Positions 35,401 to 45,013 of a stretch of 64,000 nt of DNA are shown piece after piece. Both the position numbers and the translations under genes were made by a program. The notes under the pieces are model-generated. The model worked only from the letters and a program-made list of their open reading frames with translations. It did no database searches and had not been told where the DNA came from. Numbering within the stretch: position 1 is the first letter of the stretch; each line of letters starts with the position of its first letter. Source of the stretch: Synaphobranchus kaupii (lineage: Eukaryota > Chordata > Actinopteri > Anguilliformes > Synaphobranchidae); NCBI GenBank assembly GCA_029718625.1, contig JAINUF010000028.1, positions 1,236,328-1,300,327 of the forward strand. Reading direction: 5' to 3'.

Positions 35401-38400
35401 CAACCACTAGGCCACAGGAGTGACAGAAGTATTAATGCTCAGTTGAACTCTGTATTGAACTCTGCTTCCCTCCCATTGTGGGTTGGATTCACTTGTTTTT
35501 TAAGCCTTAAATCAGGTCATAGAGGTGGTTGGGGGTTTTTACCTGTCTTTATCTCTTGGGGTTCAGTGATGGGTGTTGTTGGCAGAGTGAGGTGCAGGGG
35601 GACCTGTGCTCTGAGCATGCTCTCTGTGAACACCACACAGGCCCAGTGCAGCTGGTCTTCACTGAGGCCCAACAGGGTGAGATTCAGCATCCTGTTTGGG
35701 TGTCTCTCTCTCAGGACTTCCTGTTTTACGAGCTCCCCCCTGCCCCCCCTCATCCACAGCCAGGCCAGAGTCACAGAGCCAATCACCTGCGATATCTCAC
35801 AGTTCAGCACAACTGACTGATTCCTGTATGGACCACCAGGGGGCACTGTTGAAACTGAGAGAGAGAGAGGGAGAGAGAGGGAGAGAAAGAGAGAGAGAGT
35901 GAATTTTTATGCATATATCAGCCATTATTAGTAATGACGTGCCTGTGTGCCTCATGACCTTGGATCAGCTAAATTTCTGTTGTTTACTGTTTGCCCATGG
36001 CTGTAGTTTATTACATTCAGTTGTAAAATAACACACTTTGTTAGCACCCAATTGTTTTTTACATTATTCCATAATAAAAAAAAGTATTAATTATCTTTGA
36101 CTCAGCACCGGGAAAATAAGAAGTGCATGTGTACATTGGATTAGCCTACTTGTTGTCTGTTACATTCAGAATACTGTGACACAGAATATTGTGAAAACTG
36201 CTCAATAAACAACATTTTCTAGTATACTGTTATCTCAACAAAAAACTCTTTCAATGTCCAAAAATGCCAAGTTACTCAAATCCCTGTAATAAAGATAGCA
36301 AAATCTAGGCCCGCAAGATAATAAGCTCTATTCCAACAAAATTCTAATTTTATCAGTTCTTTAAATTGTCTAAGCTTATACTAAACTTGTACTGCACACT
36401 TACCCTGAATAGTTACCAGAGTAATCGAGGCCATCACACTGTTTTCATAATAACAGATGTACCTTCCACAGTCTCCAAACTTCACTGGTGAGATTCTCAG
36501 AGGAAAATGATTTCCATCATAGACCTCAGATGAGAATCTCTCTCTATCTATCTCCATGGAAATCAAACCAGTCTCTTGTTTATCAGCTGAGGTCACAAGG
36601 ATAGCATCTAGGCTTAGCAGTGGAACCCTGAACCAAGAAGCTTTACTGTATGAGGACAGTGAATGACAGATTAGCACCACCTCACTGCTGTTGAAACTTC
36701 CTCTGTACAGAAAAGTGGGTCGTGTGCCATATGTACCTGAAGAACAAAGTTGTGGTTAGAATGATGTTCTGCACAGTGCTATACACATATGCTACTGCTA
36801 CAGGTAGTGAGCAACAAATGGAGAAAAACTATCAATGTGAAAGTCAATCAGCTCACAGTGTTTGTGGAAGAGGAAAACTCAGGCCTCATTACAGTATAGC
36901 CCATGAAGAATAACACAGGCCATATGTTGAACAAGTCATACATCATTGTGGTCCTCTGGACAACCAAGCAGGAGAAACTGGCAGCTCAGCTCAATTTTTG
37001 GTACCCCAGTTATATACCGGTCTACCGGAATATATTGTGTATATGTGTACCATTTGTATAGAAAAAAATATATCATATATATAATAGAGTATATTTTGTA
37101 AACTTACTACATAACTACCTACCCATTCACCTGTTTCTATTTACAAACTGAAGGTCAACCGAAAAAATATAGTAATCTCAGTAAGATTATATTTGTAATC
37201 CATGTTTATCCTGGACCAAGAGAATTTACCGGGAGCACCTGGACTTAGTCCAGGACAGAAAAAATAGTAGTTTTTAAAAATGTGCTAAACCTTAAACAGT
37301 CCTAATTGTGAAACAAGGTTAAACTGCCACTAGTAGTCTACTTCTGACAAGCCTTTTAAAATATGGAGGCTCAACATTTCCTACTTAATATGCAAATAAA
37401 CATCTACTAGACTGGAGTCTTAAAATGACTACGGCCGTATTATATGCTGAGTTTACACCAAAAGCGTTTTGACGTGGAGTGTTGCAGATATGCGCCGCTG
37501 GAACTGAAAAGGAAAGCGAAGTTTGTAAGGTGGGCGTTCCCTCTTGGTGTCAGTCAGGTTCGGAGGAGATTCACTTCAGATTTCTTTTGCTTTATGTAGC
37601 TACAGCATAGTTAGTTAGCAAGCTGGGTAAAAAGGTGCGCGGGTCTGCCGTTCTTAAATCCGGGGTTACTGGGGCTGTGTCCGAATCAGAGCCCTATCTA
37701 CTGCGCCCTGTCTCCTGTGTACAGTGCACTGGCAGAAGTGTACTGTTTAATGTGCACTGTTTAGCAGTCCGTGAAAAATATCCGCCGTACTATTTTCCAA
37801 TCGCACTGTGGAAGTGTCGTAAGCAAGTCATAAGATGTCCCACCAGTCTTGCCATGTCTGCGGTTTTACAGCTAAATTGGGGTACTTTCAAAGTGCAGTC
37901 CGCAAAAAATATCTGCCGTACTATTTTCCAACCGCACTGTGGAAGTTAGTGTTGTGTCGTTCGCGAACGATTCGTTCAAAAGACCGAATCTTTTGGGTGA
38001 ACGAACTGAACTGAATCACTTACTGAAAAGATCCGTTCATTTCTCAGTTCAGTTGAGCTCTCGAACGGATCTGATCAGCAGCGAGCATGCAGGGAGGGGG
38101 AGGGACTGCCGCGAGCGAACGTGATTCGTCCCCTGCGAACCAGTTCTGCTGTGCTGAACGAATCATTCACGGGCGGGTGGGCGCTGAGCGAGGCAGTGAG
38201 CGTGCAGAGTGGACTTCTGCGAGCGAACGTGTCGTGATGCGTTCACTGAAGGCTACTAGACACAGTGAGTTAACGTGACGTGATCCTGAGTGATAATCAG
38301 CGGCTCAAACTGCCAGAATCAGGCCCAGCAAGTTAAGACTTAAAAGTCATTGAAAACCAGCGTTCACCTCCAATATTGATATTCAACGAGGAAACCTTTA

Positions 38401-41400
38401 AAATATCAAGATTTGTAAACGGAGTTTGGCGCGTTTGTCAAAGCGACAGCACTTCCGCATGAACCGTTCGGCCCGTTTCAGTTCACTGAGTGAACTACGC
38501 AGTACGCAGTACGCAGTACGCAGTCGGAGCTCCGCCCAAGCACTGAACGATTCGGTGAACGAATCTTTTGAACAAATCTTTTTAATGAACTGATTCTAGT
38601 GATTCGAGTCACTGAAGTGAACTGTTTTGCCCATCACTAGTGGAAGTGTCGTAAGCAGGTTATAAGACGTCCCACCAGTGTTGCCATGTCCGCGGTTTTA
38701 CAGCTAAATTGGGGTACTTTCAAAGTGCAGTCACAGGTAAAAATTATAAGCAAAGCACGCACTTATTTTAAAAAGTAAAAACATGATGATTTCTATTTAA
38801 AATACGTTGGTTTTGGTTAAAAATAGCCTATAAATTGGGCTAGTTTTGAGTCGCCATTTGGCTGGAAAGTCTTACAAAATCCGGAAATCTGGCAACCCCG
38901 CGCCCCACTCTTGCGCTGCCATCTCATGTGTTGTTTTTGTTGTATTTGAAGGAAAACGTCAGCGAAGCTGCGCCTCATTTTTTTAAAACGAAGCTTCACG
39001 TCATATTCATGTGACCAAAATGTTTGTGTACTTCGTGAAAAGTGTGCTCCCGAATGTACTCTAAACCCCGGAAGTAAGTGTGTCATCCGGGTGTTTGAAG
39101 TATACTGCAATTTGAAAAAAATTTACGTACTCTACAACTTTCTCGCCCTATCTGCTCACCAAGGCTACTCAACAGTGTGGAAGAGTGCTGATTCACATAC
39201 TCGCCAAGGCTACTCAACAGTGTGGAAGAGTGCTGATTCACATACTCACCAAGGCTACTCAACAGTGTGGAAGAGTGCTGATTCACATACTCGCCAAGGC
39301 TACTCAACAGTGTGGAAGAGTGCTGATTCACATACTCACCAAGGCTACTCAACAGTGTGGAAGAGTGCTGATTCAGACACGGCCTAGGATTTATCTTTAG
39401 TCTTAATATATTAAGTTCTTCAATGTCACAGATTTACTCATGAAAAAAGAGGTTAAAGCTCAGGATTCTTTTATAAAAGCTCCAGTGAAAACCATATGCA
39501 TAGTCACATACCTATGGAGACTCCAAGTGTTTTGGGAACGCTGAAAATAAGTGCTCCGTTCCATTGGAGTGTACAGCTATATGTTCCCTCACTCTGTAGG
39601 TCAGTACTGTGGATGGTGATGTGGGCAGTTTGGTTAATGATCAGCGTTGTGTTAGCAGTGGGTTCTCTGTCCCTTTCCCAGTCCAGTGTAGCTGAATCTG
39701 GAAGGCGGAATACCTCGCAGCTCATGGTCACATCAGAACCTTCCTTGACTCTGGACGAGCGAAGTGGTTGCACTGTAGGAGCAAAGAGTAATTGATTTAG
39801 AGAAGCTTGTAGATCTTTATGTCAAATCACTGTGTCGACTACATTGCAGAACCAGTCATTAAATTTAAAGATATAAAGTATAAAGTATAGGAGTGTGATT
39901 TAATCATATTGTTAGCTGCTGATATTGAAGAACGTTTCTGCGGTTATTTCATGACATTATTTTAGTTACCTGGATAACTTGCTTATCTTGCTTTGTGTAA
40001 AACCCCCCTGATCTATATCACCTCAGATTTAATAATGCACTGTATCAAACATGAGAAACATAAGCCACTGCTGAGTATTACTCTCAATTACCTTTTCTTA
40101 GTACAATTATTTATTCTTCAACTTTGCATAAGTGCAATCTAATTTCAGATTCAAAATCAGTTTTCCGGGAAAGTAAAATACAAGATCTATCTCAGCTTTG
40201 ATTCATGATCCTTTGTTTATATTTAAAGTATAAAGATATGTTCTTTTATATACTGTCATTATTTTCAAACTACATAAAAGAGTAAATTTACCTTTTACAG
40301 CGAACACTTCAAACTGGGCCAAGTTTACTTTCTCTGGTTTAGTTTGAATAAAAGTAAAAACTCCTGCATTTTTTAAATCTGGCCGCAGAGAAAGTTCATA
40401 CTTCCTTTCTTTTGAAATAGACGTCTTCCTCAAATTAAAGACATATTTTCCATTGGACTGTATGGTTATTATCCGAGTGTTTATGTAGCTTCCATCATGT
40501 GATGTCCACTCCCAGATGAATTCTGTCCCATTGGTGTCAGCAGGGGCTTGTAGAGAGATGCTCTTGCTCTGCCCAGAAAGGATGTATTTGTACTGCACCA
40601 ACACTGCAGAAAAAAAAAATGTACTAAATGCAACGATCCAATTGAACAAAAGGCATGATGTTATTGAATTTGAATTGGAAAAGATCAGTTAGTTCATTAA
40701 ATGTAAACCCAGATGATTAAACCCAAGTCAGTCTGGAGACAGATTTATAATCAGATAAAAATGTAATCCCCACAGCTCTAATGAATATCTAAGCTATTTT
40801 ATTCTGGGATGTACAAGTGTTGCTTGTACCAGCTGTAGTCATGCTTTTATACCCAAGATCTGCATGATTAGTTTCTGTACTCAATGTGGGTTTGCAGTAG
40901 CCTAAGTTTTTTCTTTTGGATGAAACTTCCTGTAGGGGAATGCTGGCAAACATGAATAGCTTGAGATTAGAACTGTTTGCAGTACTCTTCATCAGAAATG
41001 AACAGTATTAGCTTCTGTTAATATTTTTGTATTATGAATTTAGCCATTCAAACACATACACCATTGTGGGTAGTGTATAGTCTAATGGTAAATCCTTCTT
41101 GACTATAAAGTTACTGTACAAAACAACTTTGTGAATTTACATATAGCACTGCATGTACAGCCGACTGATTGCTTTAATAACAATTTTAATCATTTCATTC
41201 ATAATTTAATAATAGAATTTAATATTTAAAACGTCTCAGTAACTGCCTGGCATTGGCATATAAAACCATGTCATTGTTAAATGCAATATGAAAATATGAA
41301 ACTTTTGCCTCTTGATAATTCATTATAATAGTAGCAATCTATGTCACACTCCTTAATTAATAATGTTTATTTTTTAATGTAAATGGGTTACATTTTAATA

Positions 41401-41644
41401 CTTTAGATATTTTGGGTTTCTTTCCCATGTGTTACCACATATTTTAGTCTTCAGTAGTTAAATAAAGTAATAATTTCTCCATGACAATATTGTTCTGCCA
41501 TCAATCATTAGCTTAAATGTTTTGTAAGATTTATATAAATATATAAATGTATGATTAAGGCAGAAAGAGGGACTCACCCTCAGATGAAAGTCTGGCACAG
41601 AATCCTGATATCCACACCAGGGTCCACCACAGTACCATCCCCAT
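25406..41644 (-). CDS. Gene 3: intact CD4/LAG-3-like four-Ig inhibitory-type receptor (type A)
   Basis: Eleven coding exons: 41578-41644, 40292-40603, 39512-39772, 36404-36736, 35543-35854, 34527-34634, 33266-33328, 29660-29725, 27919-27990, 25740-25786, 25406-25456. They sum to 1692 bp, 563 aa plus TAG, with no stop and matching phases at every junction (phase 1 throughout, phase 0 before the last exon). Predicted type I cell-surface protein: signal peptide about 1-22, Ig D1 23-126, D2 127-213, D3 214-324, D4 325-428, membrane segment about 432-457 without charged residues, tail 458-563. The tail has LQYLAL (Tyr521) and VVYASI (Tyr557), both fitting the ITIM consensus, and AVYSNI (Tyr497, also a YxN Grb2-type site). 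There is no CxC Lck clasp as in CD4 and no KIEELE as in LAG-3. The exon model is firm. Family name and inhibitory role are inferences; no search was possible. Confidence 0.82.
25740..25786 (-). CDS. Gene 3 exon 10: short basic tail exon
   Basis: Acceptor TTACAG, donor GTAAGTATA (near consensus). 47 bp change the phase from 1 to 0. Reads DRHTQQRRQFNTQSRS. No motif recognised. It is supported because its exit phase fits the last exon exactly. Gene 4 copy: 45297-45343. Confidence 0.65.
26816..27545. mobile_element. 730-bp hAT MITE in gene 3 tail intron
   Basis: Starts TAGTGGTGTGTCGTTCGCG and ends GCCCATCACTA. Flanks ATGTCAAT (26808-26815) and ACGTCAAT (27546-27553) fit an 8-bp duplication with one change. 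Ends are rich in GAGCCG. Interior AT-rich, no transposase. Lies between the LQYLAL exon and exon 10. Confidence 0.8.
27919..27990 (-). CDS. Gene 3 exon 9: tail exon with ITIM LQYLAL
   Basis: CCCAG acceptor and GTAAGA donor, 72 bp, phase 1-1. Reads TPIGENESEELQYLALTLST and on. Glu-rich lead and LxYxxL fit the ITIM consensus, the docking site for SHP-1/SHP-2 in known receptors. Identical motif in gene 4 (47478-47549). Confidence 0.75.
28139..28208. repeat. Imperfect 70-bp hairpin
   Basis: TATGTGGGTAATATACAC on the left pairs with GTATATACCCACATA on the right, around a second pair TATACTGTA / TATACAGT. Intronic in gene 3; same at 47698-47767 in gene 4. Confidence 0.45.
28465..28713. mobile_element. 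Short TIR element (candidate MITE)
   Basis: GTGTGCGTCCCAATATT at the left and AGTATTGGGACACAC at the right are imperfect inverted repeats about 250 bp apart. CTCC-rich inside. No clear target duplication. Copy in gene 4 at 48024-48272. Confidence 0.4.
29660..29725 (-). CDS. Gene 3 exon 8: tail exon 1b with YSNI motif
   Basis: Reads GNGDSGASAAVYSNISELQN, with Tyr497 in AVYSNI; donor GTAACG. Similar in sequence and in 5' flank (ACATTACC) to exon 1a, so the two seem to be an exon duplication. The original acceptor AG is CGG here; the next AG (GGAAG) is 5 nt further on and keeps the frame. 66 bp, phase 1-1. The copy in gene 4 is 49033-49098. The weak acceptor makes the start less certain than the donor. 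Confidence 0.6.
30615..32006. repeat. 58-bp minisatellite, 24 units
   Basis: Length 1392 bp, 24 x 58. Each unit has CTCTGTTCCTCCCCTGCAGG, CTTTTAACTGCACCAACGG and TAGCACATGTTAGGAG. Units vary at a few sites (TTCCTC/TTACTC, GAGCG/GAGCT/GAGCC, TGCACC/TGTACC). Located in the intron between tail exons 1a and 1b of gene 3. Confidence 0.92.
32646..33233. repeat. TTACA/TGTAA satellite, copy 3
   Basis: Same array as at the left edge, about 590 bp, preceded by the retroposon tail motif at 32614-32650 and an (AAT)n tract at 32364-32427. Confidence 0.85.
33266..33328 (-). CDS. Gene 3 exon 7: tail exon 1a with decayed tyrosine motif
   Basis: Acceptor TTACCAG after a CT-rich tract, donor GTACTG, 63 bp, phase 1-1. 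Reads AQGIGAADTVHSNVADVQED. TVHSNV looks like an ITSM-type TxYxxV in which the Tyr has become His. All three copies (753-815, 52239-52301 and this one) carry the His. The donor lies only about 32 bases before the TTACA satellite. Confidence 0.65.
34527..34634 (-). CDS. Gene 3 exon 6: type A transmembrane segment
   Basis: NRMLLVITLTCTAAVLVGLL begins the segment and SLLGCLLV ends it, followed by the basic stop-transfer RRLK. No charged residue inside the membrane. 108 bp, phase 1-1. Same exon at 2010-2117 (Ser for one Thr) and 53500-53607. Gene 2 has no counterpart. Confidence 0.85.
35543..35854 (-). CDS. Gene 3 exon 5: Ig domain D4 (membrane-proximal)
   Basis: First Cys VLNCEIS, AWLWM, then LSEDQLHWACVVF, which has WxC instead of the usual DxGxYxC. 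A similar pattern is known from D4 of LAG-3 and CD4 and is my main reason for that family call. Glycosylation sites NQS and NLT. The polypyrimidine tract of the acceptor is an interrupted (GA)n repeat on the plus strand. Ends in ITEPQEIKTG at donor GTAAAA. Confidence 0.8.
36404..36736 (-). CDS. Gene 3 exon 4: Ig domain D3 (V-like)
   Basis: Begins after CTTCAG with TYGTRPTFLYRGSF; one codon longer than in genes 1 and 2, which read TFRTQHTLYRGSF. First Cys VLICHS, Trp ASWFRV, end of strand F FGDCGRYICY with an extra Cys just before the Gly, and strand G ASITLVTIQ. Glycosylation site NSS. 333 bp, phase 1-1. Confidence 0.8.
37671..39384. mobile_element. TIR DNA element with nested hAT, gene 3 copy
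   Basis: Same structure. The nested hAT has a small amplification of TACGCAG (about 38495-38525) shared with the gene 4 copy. Confidence 0.6.
39155..39375. repeat. 45-bp VNTR, five units (gene 3)
   Basis: Same unit as at 6.6 kb, one unit more. Confidence 0.85.
39512..39772 (-). CDS. Gene 3 exon 3: Ig domain D2 (C2-like)
   Basis: Short 87-residue domain with both cysteines (MSCEV and TYSCTL), core Trp (TLDWERD) and glycosylation sites NTT and NQT. Ends in TLGVSI before donor GTATGT. The length and the strand G pattern fit D2 of the CD4/LAG-3 type. Gene 3 has Phe (CEVFRLP) where the other copies have Ser. Confidence 0.8.
40292..40603 (-). CDS. Gene 3 exon 2: Ig domain D1, no canonical disulfide
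   Basis: IgV-like: SISLQAP where the first Cys is expected (Gln in its place), core Trp in FIWEW, LSLRPDLKNAGVF near the end, and FTFIQ where the second Cys is expected. Both disulfide cysteines are therefore missing in genes 2, 3 and 4. One glycosylation site (NGT). Acceptor CTGCAG and donor GTAAAT are clear; 312 bp, phase 1-1. Loss of an Ig disulfide is known in CD2 D1 and CD4 D3, so the fold may persist. Confidence 0.78.
41578..41644 (-). CDS. Gene 3 exon 1: start codon and signal peptide
   Basis: ATG at 41644 begins MGMVLWWTLVWISGFCA, a hydrophobic leader followed by RLSSE, then donor GTGAGT. Coding part 67 bp, ending in phase 1 as is usual for Ig receptor leaders. The same exon is at 22018-22084, 60466-60532 and, slightly changed upstream, 11899-11965. 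The start is the first ATG of the open frame; a second ATG two codons on is possible. Confidence 0.8.
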
Positions 41645-41740
41645 GGCTTATGCCCTGCTCAGCACTTGATACTGACATCGAGCCTTTTTACAAGTTATAC
41701 TTCACAGGAAATGGCTGAACAAAGAGGAACTACAAACTAT
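41645..41740 (-). promoter_or_regulatory. Gene 3 upstream region
   Basis: Just upstream of the start codon the minus strand has CATTTCCTGTG (41705-41714 region), an ETS-type core common in leukocyte promoters, then a weak TATAACTT-like stretch. Genes 2 and 4 have the same sequence. Gene 1 has diverged here (CATTTCC is replaced by AATTTCC). No transcription start can be placed. Confidence 0.25.
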
Positions 41741-44700
41741 TCTGTCCAAGCTGTGTTCTGCAATAGTTTGCACAAGCTAACTATGGCTCTGTTCTTGGCT
41801 GTGCTCAGTACTGTGATATTTGTGTCTCTTGAAGCACAAACAACTTGCATTTAACATGTTTACTTCGGGTTATAGAACAACATATTCGACAGACCACTGA
41901 AGCCTCAGTCAAAACTTAAGATGAACACAATGATGCTCCATCATCTGACATACTACTTGATAAACTTGATACAAGCAAGCAAGACCACATTGAAATCCAT
42001 TGCTTCTGTGTACAAACAAGCCCTTACGGTCCTGGACAGAAAGCCAAATAGCCATCACCACTGCTATGTCCTACGAACGCACAACTTGCTGAGCTGGGAA
42101 AACACCGTAAAACAGTGCAGATGTTTGTCTTCTTTATAAAACTCTAAATGGCCCCGCCCCCTCAGCACCTTAGTTAAGCAGAAATCTACTAACAGCTCAA
42201 GCAGGTCCACAGTAAGGCTGCATAGTTACAGGAAGGAATAGTGTTTTTAGTAACTGCATTCTGAGTTTCAACCACAGACGCCTGGACCACACTGCCGCCA
42301 TGCATACATACGAGCTTGCATATCGCTTCGCTCCTTTGCCCAGTCAATTACGTCATGGCTAAACGACAACCAACGATGCATGCAGCGTTTACACCAATAC
42401 CCTGCATACTTTAGTGTTTCCTGTTTATTTTGCTGTTTTGTTTATTTCTTTGATCATGATTAGTCTTGTATGTTGACCGCTACATACAACACGCTACAGT
42501 GTGCTGTATGTTGCTTTGATTGCATTCCACATGCTATACTCTTGTGTCTGATTTTTTGCGTGTGCCCGTCTTATTCATTTTAAATAGATTTGTACTGCGC
42601 TTTTTTTCCCCAGAGAACTATCACAACGACATAAAATAAAACTTCAGATACTTCAATTATAAAAATGGTTTTATGTAAGGGGGGAGTGTAAGGTTCAGAG
42701 AACCACGTGCCACAACCAAGGGATCTAAAAGTGTATATCGTGAGAAATACACCACAAAGCGGACAGCTCCGCAGTAGAAGGGGATATAAAAAAAATAATG
42801 GGAATCAAAACCTCCTGGCGTAAGCCAACACAAAAACAACCCCAAAAGAGGGCAAACTCTGCAATCGCGAGTAATCAAGCAACAAAAGAACCTCACGTTC
42901 TCACACAAGAAGCGTATAACTGGAGGTCAGAGAAAAACAAAAGAAAGCCTGTGTAGAACGGACAAAAGAAACGAAATAGAAATAGAACCTGTTACCTGCA
43001 GCTCTAGGTGCGAAAGAGCTGAACAAAAGGTAACAGGTAGAGGAGTATAAAAGGAGAACGAGAGAAAAGGAAACGACTAAATAAATCTTTACCCTAACGC
43101 TAACCGGACTACCTACGTTTCTTATTTGTAACAACCAGAAACGTAGAGACCGCAATCCTATACCTTACCGACTTCGATGTCAAATAGCAAAGACAATATC
43201 GAAGCGTTGGAAAAGCGGAAGTCCTGGGCTATTTATAACCGGCAGGAAATCCAAAACAGGTGAAAGGGATAATTGCCGGGCAAGAGTAAAACACCGAAAC
43301 GGAGGCGGAAAAAATCCTATAGATTTCCCCGACGTCGCCAAAAGAAAGAACGACCGCAGAAACAACTGGAGGTTGCCAGAAACCATGACAGTTTTAGTCA
43401 ATTTAAATTGGATTATGAACATTATTGAGATGCATAGATGGTCTAGAGCAGGGGTGGGCAATTCCAGTCCTGGAGGGCCGGTGTGTATGCAGGTTTTTGT
43501 TCCCACCAATTACCACAGCTAAATGAGCTATTTGGCTGTTTACACCAATACTAGTAGATTCAATCACTTTAAAATGTTTCATATAGGGACACAAGAAGTC
43601 TTTGGCTGTCATTCCTGCGCTTATAGGAATTGTAGCTAAAATGTCAGATGGCGTAAATATTAGGGCTAATTAGGTAATTAAGGCCAGAAGTTGGCATGAA
43701 AACCAGAAACAGATACGGCCCTCGTTGCCCACCTCTGGTCTAGAGAGTGGTGGTAATGCTTACAGTTCACTTCAGTACAGATACAGTACCTCCTATAGTG
43801 TCTCATTGATTTTGGGCAGCAGTGTCCCATCACGCATCACTATTGAGTTCAAATGTATTTGTATTAAGTCTGTTTCCTAAGTTCAGCAGTAATCTTAGTC
43901 CATTGGAAGTTGTTGGGGCTCCTCGAGCATGTTATTTTTCAGTCACACTGTTAGTGTCAGTCAGCAGAGAACTCAGGATCCCTATCAAACGTTATTTTTA
44001 CATCCCTCCTCGCATCTCAAATAGAAGGGGGTATATTACTGTGTTTAGTTGCTGAGGAATTCTGAACTGAGGAATGTCCTTGTGAAGTTTTCACCCAAGC
44101 AGGATGGTTTGCTTTGATATGTCTTTAATGTTGGGATATTGCCATTTGCAGTGCACTTCTCACAGAAAAGTGTAACTGACTGAAATGGACATGATGGAAT
44201 TATCAGGGCAAAGGGGCGGCGCTAATTGTCCTTGTCATGTAAAGGAACAGAAAAACAAATAGAAAATCATGAAAACCTGTTTTATTTTGACAGTGCTTTT
44301 TGTAGAGGTTATGCCCAGCTATTTCCTAGTAAGAGAAAATAAACTCACAAAAGCATCAAGAATAAAGAGTTAAAAACAAGCAGGTATTATAAATATACCA
44401 AACATTAAACAGTCAGAGAAAGAACACAAAAATACATGACTTTAAAGCCTGAATCTGAAATAAAACGATGTGTCTTTAATGCCATTTTTCAGGAGCTGCA
44501 GGTGTAATAATATACAGCCATTTAGATTTAGGTAAATAGCAGTATAATCCGAGAATCACATTGAGAAGGAAGACCGACACAGGTTGTTTTAGGTCGCTCA
44601 TAAATACTTTAGATTAGTATCAACACACATCAAACCACAGATTACACACTTCCTGCTGTTCAGTCTGAAGCCCTTTTGCTCAGGAAGTGGGCAGGCCGAG

Positions 44701-44860
44701 ATTGTTACATCTGTTATACATTTGACAAGCACTGATAATGGTTCTTTACAATGGAAATATCTTGCAAAATCTACATGTTTACCTACCTATTAATTACCTG
44801 AAAGCTTCCTTTAGCAAGACATATTGCAACAGTGGCATATTTGCATATTAACACGAACAA
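41741..44860. other. Intergenic DNA between gene 4 (3' end) and gene 3 (5' end)
   Basis: Near copy of 22.2-25.3 kb, with the same elements in the same order. Confidence 0.6.
43449..43737. mobile_element. 289-bp hAT MITE (between genes 3 and 4)
   Basis: Same element and site. The fourth copy of this site, at 62342-62356, lacks the element. Confidence 0.88.
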
Positions 44861-45013
44861 TTATGAACTTAATTTTCTTCTTCCATCTCTAATGGAATTG
44901 CACTGCAGAGGCATGTAATGTGGACTTTTAGTTTGGTTTATCCATTCGATTGCAGCATCTGAGTCTACGTTGTGCAGATGCTCGCATAGACCACTGCAGT
45001 TTTCTTCTTGTTC
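44861..45013 (-). CDS. Gene 4 last exon: ITIM lost by 2-bp deletion
   Basis: Same acceptor as gene 3, but two bases are missing after GAAAAC (plus strand: CTGCAGTTTT here, CTGCAGAGTTTT in gene 3). The frame becomes EQEENCSGLCEHLHNVDSDA and runs to TAA at 44861-44863, 34 residues longer. It ends in DGRRKLSS. No tyrosine motif is formed. Confidence 0.75.
   Translation of the reverse strand, partial: EQEENCSGLCEHLHNVDSDAAIEWINQTKSPHYMPLQCNSIRDGRRKLSS

Larger units (their letters stand above)
25406..44860. repeat. Tandem segmental duplication, block 3 (pairs with 44861 to about 62300)
   Basis: Exon positions of genes 3 and 4 differ by a nearly fixed offset: +19557 at the 3' end, +18973 from tail exon 1a to D3, +18882 at D2, +18888 at the signal exon. 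The steps match changes in satellite unit number. Intron sequence is near-identical, so the duplication is recent. Confidence 0.85.

Noticed and set aside
25406..41644. Naming gene 3 cd4 or lag3
   Set aside because: No CxC Lck motif and no KIEELE motif in the tail, and D1 lacks its cysteines. The resemblance is at domain level only, so no symbol was given.
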